Counted from the first letter of the stretch, positions 23,124 through 31,223 are shown. The stretch: 32,538 nt of DNA from Mucilaginibacter sp. (GCA_028288125.1 JAQBOH010000022.1:1-32538); one strand, 5' to 3'. Notes: generated by a model from the letters alone, not told the origin. Numbers and translations: made by a program.

Positions 23124-25142
23124 CTAGTTTTTAAAAGTCTCCCCCACCGGGGGAGATTTAGAGGGGGCCGGGTACAAATGCATTACCTGCCCGCCGCCCG
23201 GGGCAAGCAGTATACTTACTGCGGTCTCCCTGGTAATGTGCTTTATTTCTTTAACAAGATGGTTCAGGTTGGGGTCTGAAGATGGGGCATCGGCCCATAT
23301 TTCGGCTGTATAATCGCCCTCAGGCAAAAAATCAAATGTTTTATTGAGTACGCGGTCGGTATGATTTGTAATTGCTCCCACGTACCAGTCATTACCCTTT
23401 TTCCTGGCAATGGCTAAATACTCACCGGGTTTAGCATCAATTACCCGTGTTTCATCCCATGTGGTGGGCACCTGCTGTAAAAATTCGAAACCGGGTTGGC
23501 CAATATAGGCATCGGGATTATCGCAAACCATTCCTAACGCGTTTTCCAACACAACATACATCGCCAGCATGTGGCAGCGGGTACCCATAACAAACGGGCG
23601 GGTATAGTGTATTTTAAATTGTGACGGCGACGCTGCCCTGAAGCCCCCTAAATGGTAATCGGTGGAACCCGCAAGCAAACGGGTAAATGCTATATTAACA
23701 TCAGCATCGGGGGTTACCCAATTACTCCATTTATCATTTTCGTAGTTGAGCGTGCCCTCGCGTGTAAATTCATTTGGCCAGGTTCGGGCTTCGCCGGTTG
23801 GCTTATAAGCGCCATGAAACTGAATATGCAAATGATGCTGTGCCGCTTTTTGCAATATTTCTTCCTGCATGTTTACCATTTCCTGGTCATCGCGATCCAT
23901 AAAATCACACATCAAACCTTTAATGCCCCATTTTTCGTATTGGGCGAAGGTTTCATCCAGCTTAGGATATAATGCATAAAAATGCACCCACACGCGTATG
24001 CCAACGCCCTTTTTAGCAGCCGAGTCGCATAACTGCTGCATATCCAGACCCGGAACCGCCTTTGACGGATCAGCATGCGGGCCCGGCTGAAAACCCGCTC
24101 CGTCATTAACATACCACTCGTGTAAACCATATTCAACTACCGAGTGGTATTCAATGCCATATTTAGCGCAGAAATCAACATAGTACATGTTAGTTACATA
24201 GTTATTTCCCGGCGCGTTAATGGAATCCGGAACGACGTTCCCATTCCACCAGGGAAACGTTGTTTTGCCCGGCTTTAACCAAGAAAGGTCTTTGATTTTG
24301 CACGGCTCATTTAGGTTTGTAAGGATGTTTGATTCGATAAACGCGCCGGGTTTATCGCTGATCATCAGCACACGCCAGGGGCTGTTATGCGGAAGCGTAG
24401 CTTTTACTTTTATACCGGTTTGACGGGGTAGAGGCGAAAGGCGGCTTTCCAGCACATTGTTATGCTTCACCAGGTACATGCCGGCGTAGTCGTGCAAATT
24501 TGCTTCACTTATCGCCAAATAGAGCCCCTTCGGATATTCAAACAGGACGGGCATGTCCATTAATGTATCTGATTTTAGATCGTTAAGATTTACTTTTGTG
24601 TATAAGCCCTCGTGCGATGTGGTATAGTTTGCACGCAATAGCGCGGTTACTACCGGATTTTGAGTTAAGTTGAATGAATCAACTTCATCCGTAACATTAA
24701 CAACTGCTGCCCATTTATCCTGTTTGGGAATAACATACCTAAACGCCGCGCCGTCGTTGAAAACACGGATCTCGATATTCAGCATACGTTTAGCACCGCT
24801 TTGTTCAGTAACGGGAATAGTAACGCGGTTACATTCACTGTGCACTTTGCTGGCCTTGCCGGTTATCAATTCGTAATCTTCGGTTAGTTTTCCAGGGCGG
24901 GCTGACGAAATAATAAGATCATGATCAAAAGCGCCTCCTTCTTTAAAGCTGATTTTGAGCCGTGACCGATCGACCATTAAAACGCCTTTATAGGAAATTT
25001 TATAATACAAGCCATCTTTATCGGTGCTTAGCGAGAGTTTAATTTTGGCATCGGGAGAAGTGATGGCAACCTGTCTCGCGGCAAAAGCATTGGCCGAAAT
25101 CGACAAAAGCAGTACAATAAAAAAACGGGAAATGGCCGGCAT
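23124..25142 (-). CDS. glycoside hydrolase family 97 enzyme, probably retaining alpha-galactosidase type
   Basis: 672 residues with a signal peptide (ISRFFIVLLLSISANAFAA), so periplasmic. GH97 layout: N-terminal beta-sandwich to about 270, catalytic TIM barrel about 290-570, C-terminal beta domain. Typical segments are FPWWNGNV, YYVDFCAKYGIEYHSV, RVWVHFYALYP and GSTDYHLGGFRA. At barrel strand 4, KGLMCDFMDRDDQ puts Asp413 where retaining GH97 enzymes have their nucleophile, and HGAYKPTGEARTWPNEFTRE lacks the HE pair of inverting SusB-like enzymes, so a retaining alpha-galactosidase-like activity is inferred. The last residues APSKSPPVGETFKN are encoded by a REP-like repeat and are probably not ancestral. 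No SusC/SusD partner is adjacent. Confidence 0.92.
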   Translation of the reverse strand: MPAISRFFIVLLLSISANAFAARQVAITSPDAKIKLSLSTDKDGLYYKISYKGVLMVDRSRLKISFKEGGAFDHDLIISSARPGKLTEDYELITGKASKVHSECNRVTIPVTEQSGAKRMLNIEIRVFNDGAAFRYVIPKQDKWAAVVNVTDEVDSFNLTQNPVVTALLRANYTTSHEGLYTKVNLNDLKSDTLMDMPVLFEYPKGLYLAISEANLHDYAGMYLVKHNNVLESRLSPLPRQTGIKVKATLPHNSPWRVLMISDKPGAFIESNILTNLNEPCKIKDLSWLKPGKTTFPWWNGNVVPDSINAPGNNYVTNMYYVDFCAKYGIEYHSVVEYGLHEWYVNDGAGFQPGPHADPSKAVPGLDMQQLCDSAAKKGVGIRVWVHFYALYPKLDETFAQYEKWGIKGLMCDFMDRDDQEMVNMQEEILQKAAQHHLHIQFHGAYKPTGEARTWPNEFTREGTLNYENDKWSNWVTPDADVNIAFTRLLAGSTDYHLGGFRAASPSQFKIHYTRPFVMGTRCHMLAMYVVLENALGMVCDNPDAYIGQPGFEFLQQVPTTWDETRVIDAKPGEYLAIARKKGNDWYVGAITNHTDRVLNKTFDFLPEGDYTAEIWADAPSSDPNLNHLVKEIKHITRETAVSILLAPGGGQVMHLYPAPSKSPPVGETFKN
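23135..23168 (-). repeat. REP-like element, copy 2, forming the GH97 C-terminal codons
   Basis: On the minus strand the unit reads GCCCCCTCTAAATCTCCCCC then GGTGGGGGAGACTT, with the hairpin TCTCCCCC/GGGGGAGA. It lies inside the GH97 reading frame and, with the bases just downstream, encodes its last residues and leads to the stop at 23124. Same family as copy 1 but inverted, between two convergent genes. Confidence 0.7.
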
Positions 25143-25232
25143 GGTTTATCGAAAGGTTAAACAATAAATGTAAACTAATTTATTATTTAATACCATAAAA
25201 ATTATCGGAGAGCCATGAAGAATGGAATACGC

Positions 25233-25343
25233 TATCGCGGGAGCACCCGGCAAACCCCTAAAATGCAGGCACTGCAAGCTGACCACATATTTATTCGCTC
25301 TGCCCGCCTCGCGGCGGAAAGATCGCCGGGCATCCCCGCGATA
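25233..25343. repeat. 111-bp GC-rich element with 19-bp imperfect terminal inverted repeats
   Basis: Arms TATCGCGGGAGCACCCGGC (25233-25251) and GCCGGGCATCCCCGCGATA (25325-25343) pair over 19 bp with about three mismatches. Inside is a smaller hairpin, CCGCC-TCGC-GGCGG near 25300-25316. The element is much richer in GC than its flanks and lies in the 217-bp gap between GH97 and DUF1493, both on minus, about 90 bp upstream of the GH97 start. It may be a MITE-like insertion or a structured leader RNA. Confidence 0.5.
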
Positions 25344-25359
25344 ACCATAGCTGTAGCTA

Positions 25360-25719
25360 TTAAAGTAATTTTCCCGTTTTTACAGCATCCTGCAAATTGC
25401 TAACCCTGAATTTTGGCTTATAAATGCGTTGTGATAAACGTTTCACCCATGAAGATTGATAACCGAACAATGCCTTGATCACATTTACGCTTGCCGACCC
25501 TGTAGGATAACCATATTTGTACCAGCTGAATTTTGATTGGTCGATGCGAAATTGTTCGGCAAATTCGGCAATAAAAAGATCCATTTCGATATCGACAATA
25601 TCCAGGTCGAGGTCAATACTGGTATTAAGGGTTAAAGAACACGGGTCGACCTTCCGTATCCTATACTTCATACAGTAATCAATAATAAATTCCTTTAACT
25701 GCGGATGTATATCTTCCAT
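25360..25719 (-). CDS. DUF1493 family protein (acyl-carrier-like fold)
   Basis: 119 residues. The central LTLNTSIDLDLDIVDIEMDL then FIAEFAEQFRID pattern matches the DUF1493 core, which resembles the helix around the phosphopantetheine site of acyl carrier proteins but has no modifiable serine here (DLDLDIVD). The C-terminal VSNLQDAVKTGKL is also typical. Function unknown; probably cytoplasmic. It ends about 20 bp from the GC-rich repeat element and stands 62 bp from the GNAT gene on the same strand. Confidence 0.78.
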   Translation of the reverse strand: MEDIHPQLKEFIIDYCMKYRIRKVDPCSLTLNTSIDLDLDIVDIEMDLFIAEFAEQFRIDQSKFSWYKYGYPTGSASVNVIKALFGYQSSWVKRLSQRIYKPKFRVSNLQDAVKTGKLL

Positions 25720-25780
25720 TAAAATAAGGCGTTAAGATCAATCAATCTATGAGACGACAATATTCCCGGAAGGTTGCACC

Positions 25781-26305
25781 TTACTTACTGATATTTCCGA
25801 TATTTTTTTCCATCACGATGAGTTCGATGTGCTGCCTGGGCTCGCCAAATTTTTTACCATGATGAAAAGGTTCTATCTCGCCGGTTGCTTTAAAACCGCG
25901 CCGTTCGTACCATGCAATGAGTTCGTGGCGGGTGCTGATAACTGTCATTGTGAGGGTATGACAATTCAATTCTCTCGCGTAATCTTCTGCCGCCAGGAGC
26001 AGGGCACGGCCAATACCTTTATCCTGCAATTCCGGCGAAACGCTAAACATCCCGACATATAGTTTAGGCTCTCGCTCCTCGAGATATACACACCCGGTTA
26101 TCTGGCCGTCACTTTCGGTATTTTTGAGAATGATAATATGCGGGTCGGCAAAATAGCCGCTAAGTGTGCTCTCATCAATCCTGGAGCCATCGAGCAGATC
26201 TGCTTCAGTAGTCCAGCCTTTTTTTGAAGTTTCGCCGCGGTAGGCGCTGTTAACTAAAACATTTAGGGTAGGGACATCTGTCCGGTTAGCTTTTGTAATG
26301 GGCAT
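25781..26305 (-). CDS. GNAT-family N-acetyltransferase
   Basis: 174 residues with the GNAT core. Strand beta 4 is KLYVGMFSVSPELQ, followed by the acetyl-CoA pyrophosphate loop QDKGIGRALL (Gln94, Gly97, Gly99, motif Q/RxxGxG/A) and the C-terminal WYERRGFKATGEIEPFHHGK. Cytoplasmic; it transfers acetyl from acetyl-CoA to an amine that cannot be identified. Its start is divergent from the small secreted peptide gene at 26479, leaving 173 bp between them. Confidence 0.88.
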   Translation of the reverse strand: MPITKANRTDVPTLNVLVNSAYRGETSKKGWTTEADLLDGSRIDESTLSGYFADPHIIILKNTESDGQITGCVYLEEREPKLYVGMFSVSPELQDKGIGRALLLAAEDYARELNCHTLTMTVISTRHELIAWYERRGFKATGEIEPFHHGKKFGEPRQHIELIVMEKNIGNISK

Positions 26306-26478
26306 ATTAATAAAAAATTAAGGCTAAACTTTTGAAATGTATTGCAACGCTCCTAACAGTAAGTTGTAGGGTTACTTCGGGGCTTGATTGTAACAATTTC
26401 AACGGTAACCGCGAGTTAAGAAAACTATTCCATGAACAGGGTGTTTTTTATGTAAATCAACGTATAACTACTAAATTT

Positions 26479-26646
26479 ATGAAATATTTAAAAATCCTGG
26501 TAATTACAATCATTACCTTTTTTACAGTTGGAAGTGCCATGGCACAAGTTTCGATCAGAGCAAAAGTAGGCGGCGGCGACCGCCATCGCCGCCATTATCG
26601 CCACCATCGCGTATGGCATCCACGTCGTCACGATGACCGTCGCTAA
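26479..26646 (+). CDS. very small secreted His/Arg-rich peptide
   Basis: 55 residues from the ATG at 26479. A longer in-frame reading from 26332 is rejected because only this ATG puts the signal peptide at the N-terminus. MKYLKILVITIITFFTVGSA then MAQ is a clear signal sequence. The mature part of about 32 residues (VSIRAKVGGG, then DRHRRHYRHHRVWHPRRHDD) has eight His and about ten Arg. Such a peptide could bind metal ions or acidic polymers; neither is shown. A strong intrinsic terminator follows 6 bp after the stop, which supports real expression. Confidence 0.72.
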   Translation: MKYLKILVITIITFFTVGSAMAQVSIRAKVGGGDRHRRHYRHHRVWHPRRHDDRR

Positions 26647-26651
26647 TAGAA

Positions 26652-26686
26652 AGAAGCCTTGTTGTATCGACAAGGCTTCTTTTTTT
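26652..26686 (+). terminator. intrinsic terminator
   Basis: Perfect 11-bp stem AGAAGCCTTGT/ACAAGGCTTCT with a 7-base loop, followed by six T residues. It ends the small secreted-peptide transcript and lies just before the convergent cupin gene. Confidence 0.85.
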
Positions 26687-26700
26687 GCTGAAAGATCAAT

Positions 26701-27036
26701 TTAAAGTGATTTATAATCTTCTCTAACAGGGCTAAAAATATCGATCAGTTTACAGTCGGTAATGGCCGTACCGCCATGCCACACATTCGGCGGGATAATG
26801 GCGAACAAGCCAGGTTCTAACAGCTGTGGCACATCGTTAACGGTGAGCTCAAATTTCCCTTCAATCGCAAAAGCGCATTGCTCATTGATATGTTGATGAC
26901 GCGGCACCGAGGCCCCCGCCTTAACTTCAATAAAATTTATCGTGTTGGTATTGGTGTGGATCAATTTTGAAAGAAACCCGGGGGCAATTTCTTTGGTTTC
27001 GATATCGCTGAAGCGATGAAATATTGAAGTATCCAT
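26701..27036 (-). CDS. single-domain cupin protein
   Basis: 111 residues, one cupin barrel. Motif 1 is GASVPRHQHINEQCAFAIEG with His47, His49 and Glu52 as metal ligands; motif 2 is PGLFAIIPPNVWHGG with His87. Small cupins of this kind bind Fe, Mn or Zn and act as isomerases, dioxygenases or sensors; no specific role can be given. It has no signal peptide, so it is cytoplasmic. It is divergent from the cbpA gene across 156 bp and convergent with the small secreted-peptide gene. Confidence 0.85.
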   Translation of the reverse strand: MDTSIFHRFSDIETKEIAPGFLSKLIHTNTNTINFIEVKAGASVPRHQHINEQCAFAIEGKFELTVNDVPQLLEPGLFAIIPPNVWHGGTAITDCKLIDIFSPVREDYKSL

Positions 27037-27192
27037 ATGTATGGCAATGATTAAATTATTTGCTGTGAATTTAAATATTTATTGGAAATTTCAACCACGG
27101 GATGTTGCCGTGTTATTAGTAGTTTTACGGTTGTATAAAACCAAATAAGCTGAGATAAGTTTAAACATATAGCAGCAATACACCCTTTAACT

Positions 27193-28104
27193 ATGGCATT
27201 TATTGATTATTACCAAACTTTAGGCATTCATAAAACAGCCTCGGACAAGGACATAAAAAATGCCTATCGTAAGCTTGCGCGTAAATACCACCCCGACTTA
27301 AACCCCAACGATACAGAGGCCAACAAAAAGTTTCAGCAGCTGAATGAGGCCAATGAAGTTTTGAGCGACCCCGAAAAGCGAAAGAAATACGACAAATACG
27401 GTGAAAACTGGGAGCGTGGCGAGGAATATGAAAAGTACACGCAACAACAGCAGCAAAGCAGGCCACAGGGTAATTATGGAGGCCAACAGGGCGCCGGTTT
27501 TGAGGGGTTTGGCGGTGAAGATTTCTCGGACTTTTTTCAGTCGATGTTCGGGCAGGAAGGAGGAGGACAGGCGCGTGGGCGGCAGGCAAAATACCGGGGG
27601 CAGGATTACAATGCAGAGCTTCGGCTCAGTTTAAAAGAATCTGCAGAAAGCCACAAGCAAACACTCACCGTTAACGGCAAAAACATAAGAATAACTATAC
27701 CCGCGGGGGTAGAAAACGGCCAAACCATAAAAATTGCAGGCCACGGCGGCCCCGGTGTGAATGGCGGCCCGGCGGGGGATCTTTATATTACTTTCATCGT
27801 TGCTGACGACCCGCGCTTTAAACGAAACGGAAGCGACCTGTACGCCATAGCAAAACTGGATCTGTATGTTGCTGTTTTGGGTGGTGAAGTAACCGTCGAT
27901 ACACTCACCGGCAAAGTAAAAATAAAAGTAAAACCCGAAACACAAAACGGAACCAAGGTTAAATTACAGGGCAAAGGCTTGCCTGTTTATAAAAAAGAGG
28001 GCCAATTTGGCGACTTTTATATCACATATGATATCCAGGTGCCGGGCAATCTTACGGAAAGGGAGAAAAAGCTATTTGAGGAGTTAGCTAAAGAAAGAAA
28101 ATGA
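27193..28104 (+). CDS. cbpA: CbpA-type J-domain co-chaperone
   Basis: 303 residues. The J domain occupies residues 3-70 with the HPD motif at 33-35 ([10 protein letters not shown]), followed by a Gly/Gln-rich linker ([20 protein letters not shown]) and the two-part DnaJ C-terminal substrate-binding region ([40 protein letters not shown]). There is no CxxCxGxG zinc domain, which separates it from DnaJ and matches CbpA. It stimulates Hsp70 ATPase, plausibly that of DnaK or of the HscA-type protein at 1816. The CbpM-like gene follows after 49 bp. Confidence 0.92.
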   Translation: MAFIDYYQTLGIHKTASDKDIKNAYRKLARKYHPDLNPNDTEANKKFQQLNEANEVLSDPEKRKKYDKYGENWERGEEYEKYTQQQQQSRPQGNYGGQQGAGFEGFGGEDFSDFFQSMFGQEGGGQARGRQAKYRGQDYNAELRLSLKESAESHKQTLTVNGKNIRITIPAGVENGQTIKIAGHGGPGVNGGPAGDLYITFIVADDPRFKRNGSDLYAIAKLDLYVAVLGGEVTVDTLTGKVKIKVKPETQNGTKVKLQGKGLPVYKKEGQFGDFYITYDIQVPGNLTEREKKLFEELAKERK

Positions 28105-28153
28105 CCCCGAACGGCCCGAACAAAAATGGACTGATGAACAAACCAACAGTAAA

Positions 28154-28438
28154 ATGGCACAGGAAAATTTAATCGCAGCAACAGAAATTTGCAAATATCA
28201 CGAAGTGGAATACACGTTTATTCATTCGTTAGAGGAAGCCGGTTTGTTGCAGATCACTGTAGTGGATCAAGCACCATATATCACGGACAGCGATCTGCAA
28301 AAATTGGAGCGGATGATCCGCATGCATCATGAGCTCGACATAAACATCGCCGGGATTGAAGCGATAAGTCATTTATTGCAGCGGGTTGAGCAGATGCGGG
28401 AAGAAATACGTTTGTTGAGAAACAGATTTCCGGTATAA
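28154..28438 (+). CDS. cbpM: CbpM-like chaperone modulator
   Basis: 94 residues of the CbpM/MerR-like helix family: ATEICKYHEVEYTFIHSLEE, then AGLLQ and YITDSDLQKLERMIRMHHEL, then a helical IAGIEAISHLLQRVEQMREE. In Escherichia coli CbpM binds the J domain of CbpA and inhibits it. Its position just after cbpA, in the same direction, strongly supports this pairing. Cytoplasmic. Its stop codon is part of the terminator stem at 28435-28455. Confidence 0.85.
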   Translation: MAQENLIAATEICKYHEVEYTFIHSLEEAGLLQITVVDQAPYITDSDLQKLERMIRMHHELDINIAGIEAISHLLQRVEQMREEIRLLRNRFPV

Positions 28439-28460
28439 CACAATCGGGGTGTTATTTTTT
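28435..28460 (+). terminator. terminator of the cbpA-cbpM operon
   Basis: Stem ATAACAC/GTGTTAT (7 bp) with a 7-base loop, then TTTTTT. It contains the stop codon of the CbpM-like gene and also overlaps the end of the convergent crotonase gene, so both coding ends share it. Only the plus strand has a T run after the stem. Confidence 0.65.
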
Positions 28461-29228
28461 ACCTTCTAAAAACCCTTGCAGTGCATGCTGGGTAAATTCA
28501 GATAATACCAATTCACCGCTGATCGCTGCGCGCTGGCTCAGCAACTCATCCCAATCTGCTGTACCTTCCCATAATATTTGCTTTAAACCGCTAAGCGCAT
28601 CCGGAGGATAGGACGCAAGCTTTTGCGTTAGTTCTTCAAGGGCGATATCCAAAGCGGCAATATCCGGGTAAACCTCATTATACAAACCTTTTTCCTTTGC
28701 CCATTGTGCCGTTTGGAAATCGCTTGCCCGGATAGTAAGCTGTGAAAACGCTGGCAAGCCGATTTTCCGGATTACAGCGGGAGAGATAACAAAAGGCCCG
28801 ATGCCGATAGCCAGCTCGCTTAATTTGATAGACGCGGCTTCGGTTGCCAGGCAATAATCCGCCGCCGCGGCTAAGCCAACCCCGCCGCCAACAGCTTTTC
28901 CTTGTAAACGGGCAATTATGATCTTCGGAGATTTACGGCAGGCATTGATTACTGTTGCAAAGCCTGAAAAAAATATGGCCCCTTCTTCTTTTGTTTTTAT
29001 TTGCAATAATTCATCAAAGCTGGCCCCGGCGCAAAAGGTGCGGTTGCCCTCACTTTTTAATATGATGATTCTTGTGCCTGATTCGCTTCCAGCCTCAATG
29101 ATTTTTTTTTCTAATTTATCCAGCAGGGCAGAAGGTAATGAATTTTGCGCGGGATGATAAAAACTGATGGTAGCAACACCTGTTGGACTTACTGACAGTG
29201 TTACATTTCCATTATCGGTTGCGGACAT
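28452..29228 (-). CDS. enoyl-CoA hydratase/isomerase (crotonase) family protein
   Basis: 258 residues, the normal crotonase length. NRTFCAGASFDELL (oxyanion hole, residues 62-75), LQGKAVGGGVGLAAAADYCL (second oxyanion residue near Gly115) and KLSELAIGIGPFVISPAVIR carry the family signature; Glu138 in SELAIGI aligns with a catalytic glutamate. A broad family acting on acyl-CoA thioesters (hydratase, isomerase, methylglutaconyl-CoA hydratase and others). No other acyl-CoA genes are adjacent, so the pathway cannot be fixed. Cytoplasmic. Upstream lies a decayed gene and 352 bp without an intact gene. Confidence 0.88.
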   Translation of the reverse strand: MSATDNGNVTLSVSPTGVATISFYHPAQNSLPSALLDKLEKKIIEAGSESGTRIIILKSEGNRTFCAGASFDELLQIKTKEEGAIFFSGFATVINACRKSPKIIIARLQGKAVGGGVGLAAAADYCLATEAASIKLSELAIGIGPFVISPAVIRKIGLPAFSQLTIRASDFQTAQWAKEKGLYNEVYPDIAALDIALEELTQKLASYPPDALSGLKQILWEGTADWDELLSQRAAISGELVLSEFTQHALQGFLEGKK

Positions 29229-29580
29229 ATATGTATGGATGAGATGGTAAATTTAACAATAATGGTTGATATAGAAACCGCACGGCAATTGCAATGGCCT
29301 TACCGGAAGGGCACGAGTGGGATTATTTCGTTGGCGCAAATTACCGTTTAGCTGGTAAAGGAAAGCCCATAGCAGATTTTATCAATAAAATTTAACTGTG
29401 GGGAAGGAGGTCGATGGGCCGATTTCATTGGCTTGAAATTAATTGAAGAAGTGGTTTAGTTGAATCAAATAGCATTTGTGCCTTAAAAAGGAAGCTAACG
29501 AACTTACTGCCATTACAGCGACTGGAAAAACAGCTAAAGCAAACCAAAAGAATAATAAATTTGAAATCGAATAGCCGAAA
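29229..29580. other. 352-bp stretch without an intact gene
   Basis: Between the crotonase start and the protease stop. It holds the decayed gene at 29262-29459 and about 120 bp of AT-rich DNA in which I see no motif. A hydrophobic minus-strand frame crossing 29439-29621 starts inside the protease gene and is not called. Confidence 0.5.
29262..29459 (+). pseudogene. decayed gene, probably MmcQ/YjbR family
   Basis: The ATG at 29262 starts MVDIETARQL; inserting one base after 29291 continues as AMALPEGHEWDYFVGANYRL then AGK, with a stop at 29393. The combined reading resembles the MmcQ/YjbR N-terminus (D-I-E-x-x-R-x-x-x-L-x-L-P-x-x-x-E-x-x-x-F then FRV-GK). A second piece in another frame, GGRWADFIGLKLIEEVV (29406-29459), could be the family's later WGKGGW-type segment after an internal deletion. 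The whole is about half the family's usual length. The frameshift reading is inference from motif spacing; the family name is moderately sure. Confidence 0.45.
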
Positions 29581-31176
29581 TCAGTTAATCGCTTCCACAG
29601 CCTTCTTAAAAGTACTGTCATTGCTATTTATTGTTTCAAAATAGGCGTTGTCGCCCCATTTGAAACGGCCGGCGAAGGCTTTGAGGGCTATTTTGATGGC
29701 CGGGCGGGATACAAGCAGTTCATGGGAGTCCATCTCCCTGATGGTTTGGGAGGCATAAAGGATAAAGTTGTCAAACTCATCATCGCTAACGGTATAGCGT
29801 TTTACAAAGTCGTCCGCGGAAGCGTACTTGCTTAAAACATGCTGCAGCTTGTCAATGGTGTAAGCAGTAAACAGTTCCTGGTCGCTCAAATCCTGTACTA
29901 GCTGTAAGCTTTCATTGGTTTCAGCGGGCACAAAAATATCGGGCATAATGCCGCCTCCGCTGAATACCTCGCGGCCTTTTAGCGTACGATAGGGTGAAGG
30001 CTTGTTGAAGCTGCTGTCCTTCAGGTTGTTTTGTGCCGAAAAAAGTTCGCCTTTGCGCATACGCTGCGCTATTTCGTTATGGTAATCGCCTACGCCGTTT
30101 TTGTACGACTTTTGAATTGACCTGCCCGAGGGTGTGTAATAACGCGCGATGGTTAAATTAACCGCTGATCCGTCGCCAAAGCCGAATTGCTCCTGCACCA
30201 ATCCCTTGCCGAATGAACGGCGGCCAACAATAGTGGCCCGGTCAAGGTCCTGCAAGGCGCCGGCCAGTATTTCGCTCGCCGAAGCGGAATATTCGTCTAT
30301 CATCACAGCCAATTTCCCTTCCTGGAACATACCCGAATCGGTAGAGAAATAATCCCTCCGTTCTTCATGCATGCCTTTGGTGTAAACGATCAGCTTGTTT
30401 TTTGTTAAAAATTCATCGGCAAGCGCCGTGGCCGCGTTGAGGTAGCCGCCGCCATTTTCCCTGATATCCAGTACCAGCTTTTTAAGGCCCCGCGCCTTGA
30501 GCGTGGTTAAAGCCGCACGAAAGTCGGCATCCGTAGTTAACGCGAACTTGCTGATCTTAATATAACCCAAGCCAGGCGAAACCATGTAAGCTGCATCAAG
30601 GCTGCTCAGGTCCACATAGCCGCGTTTTAGTGTATACAGTTTTAACGACGGAGTGTTCGGCGGCAATACAACCAATGCTATTTCTGCATCCTTATCGCCC
30701 CGGAAAGCTTTATCTATCCGGTCGGCGGTGAGCTTGGTTCCCGAAAACCTTTTGCCATCGATGTTAATTACCCGGTCGCCAGCCATTAGCCCTGCTTTAG
30801 CTGCCGGTCCGCCCGGATAAATTTGTGTGATCACCAGTGTATCGCGCAGCAGCTGGTAGCCCAGGCCAATGCCGTTAAAGCCACCCTCGAGACGCTCATT
30901 GATAGACTGTGCCTGTTGCGGCGGAAGATACATCGAATGCGGATCTAGATTTTGGAGCAGGCTGTTCACCGTTATACCCTCAACGCTGTCTACATTTACC
31001 GAATCGACATAGTTATGTTTCACCAGGGTTAAAACCTTTGATATTTTATCGTTCCCCGAAAGGGAAAACCCAAGGGCGCGGCCGTTAAAATTATTATCAC
31101 CGATCAGCAAGCCAATAGCTATTCCAAGCAACAGCAAGAAGGATGTCCTGAAAATAATAGCGGCCGTTTTTTTCAT
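29581..31176 (-). CDS. S41 family C-terminal processing peptidase (CtpA/Prc type)
   Basis: 531 residues. An N-terminal hydrophobic anchor or signal (residues 6-25) places it in the periplasm. A PDZ domain covers about 95-180 (GIGLGYQLLRDTLVITQIYP, GLMAGDRVINIDGK). Protease core: LVLDIRENGGGYLNAATALA, then EYSASASEILAGALQD with nucleophile Ser299 and RRSFGKGLVQ with general base Lys324; the 25-residue spacing equals that of Escherichia coli Prc. Such proteases trim C-termini of periplasmic and envelope proteins. It is divergent from the NagX-like gene across 200 bp. Confidence 0.93.
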   Translation of the reverse strand: MKKTAAIIFRTSFLLLLGIAIGLLIGDNNFNGRALGFSLSGNDKISKVLTLVKHNYVDSVNVDSVEGITVNSLLQNLDPHSMYLPPQQAQSINERLEGGFNGIGLGYQLLRDTLVITQIYPGGPAAKAGLMAGDRVINIDGKRFSGTKLTADRIDKAFRGDKDAEIALVVLPPNTPSLKLYTLKRGYVDLSSLDAAYMVSPGLGYIKISKFALTTDADFRAALTTLKARGLKKLVLDIRENGGGYLNAATALADEFLTKNKLIVYTKGMHEERRDYFSTDSGMFQEGKLAVMIDEYSASASEILAGALQDLDRATIVGRRSFGKGLVQEQFGFGDGSAVNLTIARYYTPSGRSIQKSYKNGVGDYHNEIAQRMRKGELFSAQNNLKDSSFNKPSPYRTLKGREVFSGGGIMPDIFVPAETNESLQLVQDLSDQELFTAYTIDKLQHVLSKYASADDFVKRYTVSDDEFDNFILYASQTIREMDSHELLVSRPAIKIALKAFAGRFKWGDNAYFETINSNDSTFKKAVEAIN

Positions 31177-31223
31177 ATAGTCTTACTACAAATCTAATAA
31201 ATTGTTTAGTCAGATATTGATAT

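Noticed and set aside
25215-25403. 62-codon plus-strand frame across the GC-rich element
   Set aside because: It runs through both inverted arms and into the antisense of DUF1493; no protein-family signal.
26332-26478. Longer N-terminal extension of the small secreted peptide
   Set aside because: It would bury the signal peptide inside the protein; the ATG at 26479 gives a normal signal sequence at the N-terminus.
29439-29621. 60-codon hydrophobic minus-strand frame after the S41 protease
   Set aside because: It starts inside the protease coding sequence in another frame and overlaps the decayed gene; its hydrophobicity can be explained by T-rich DNA.
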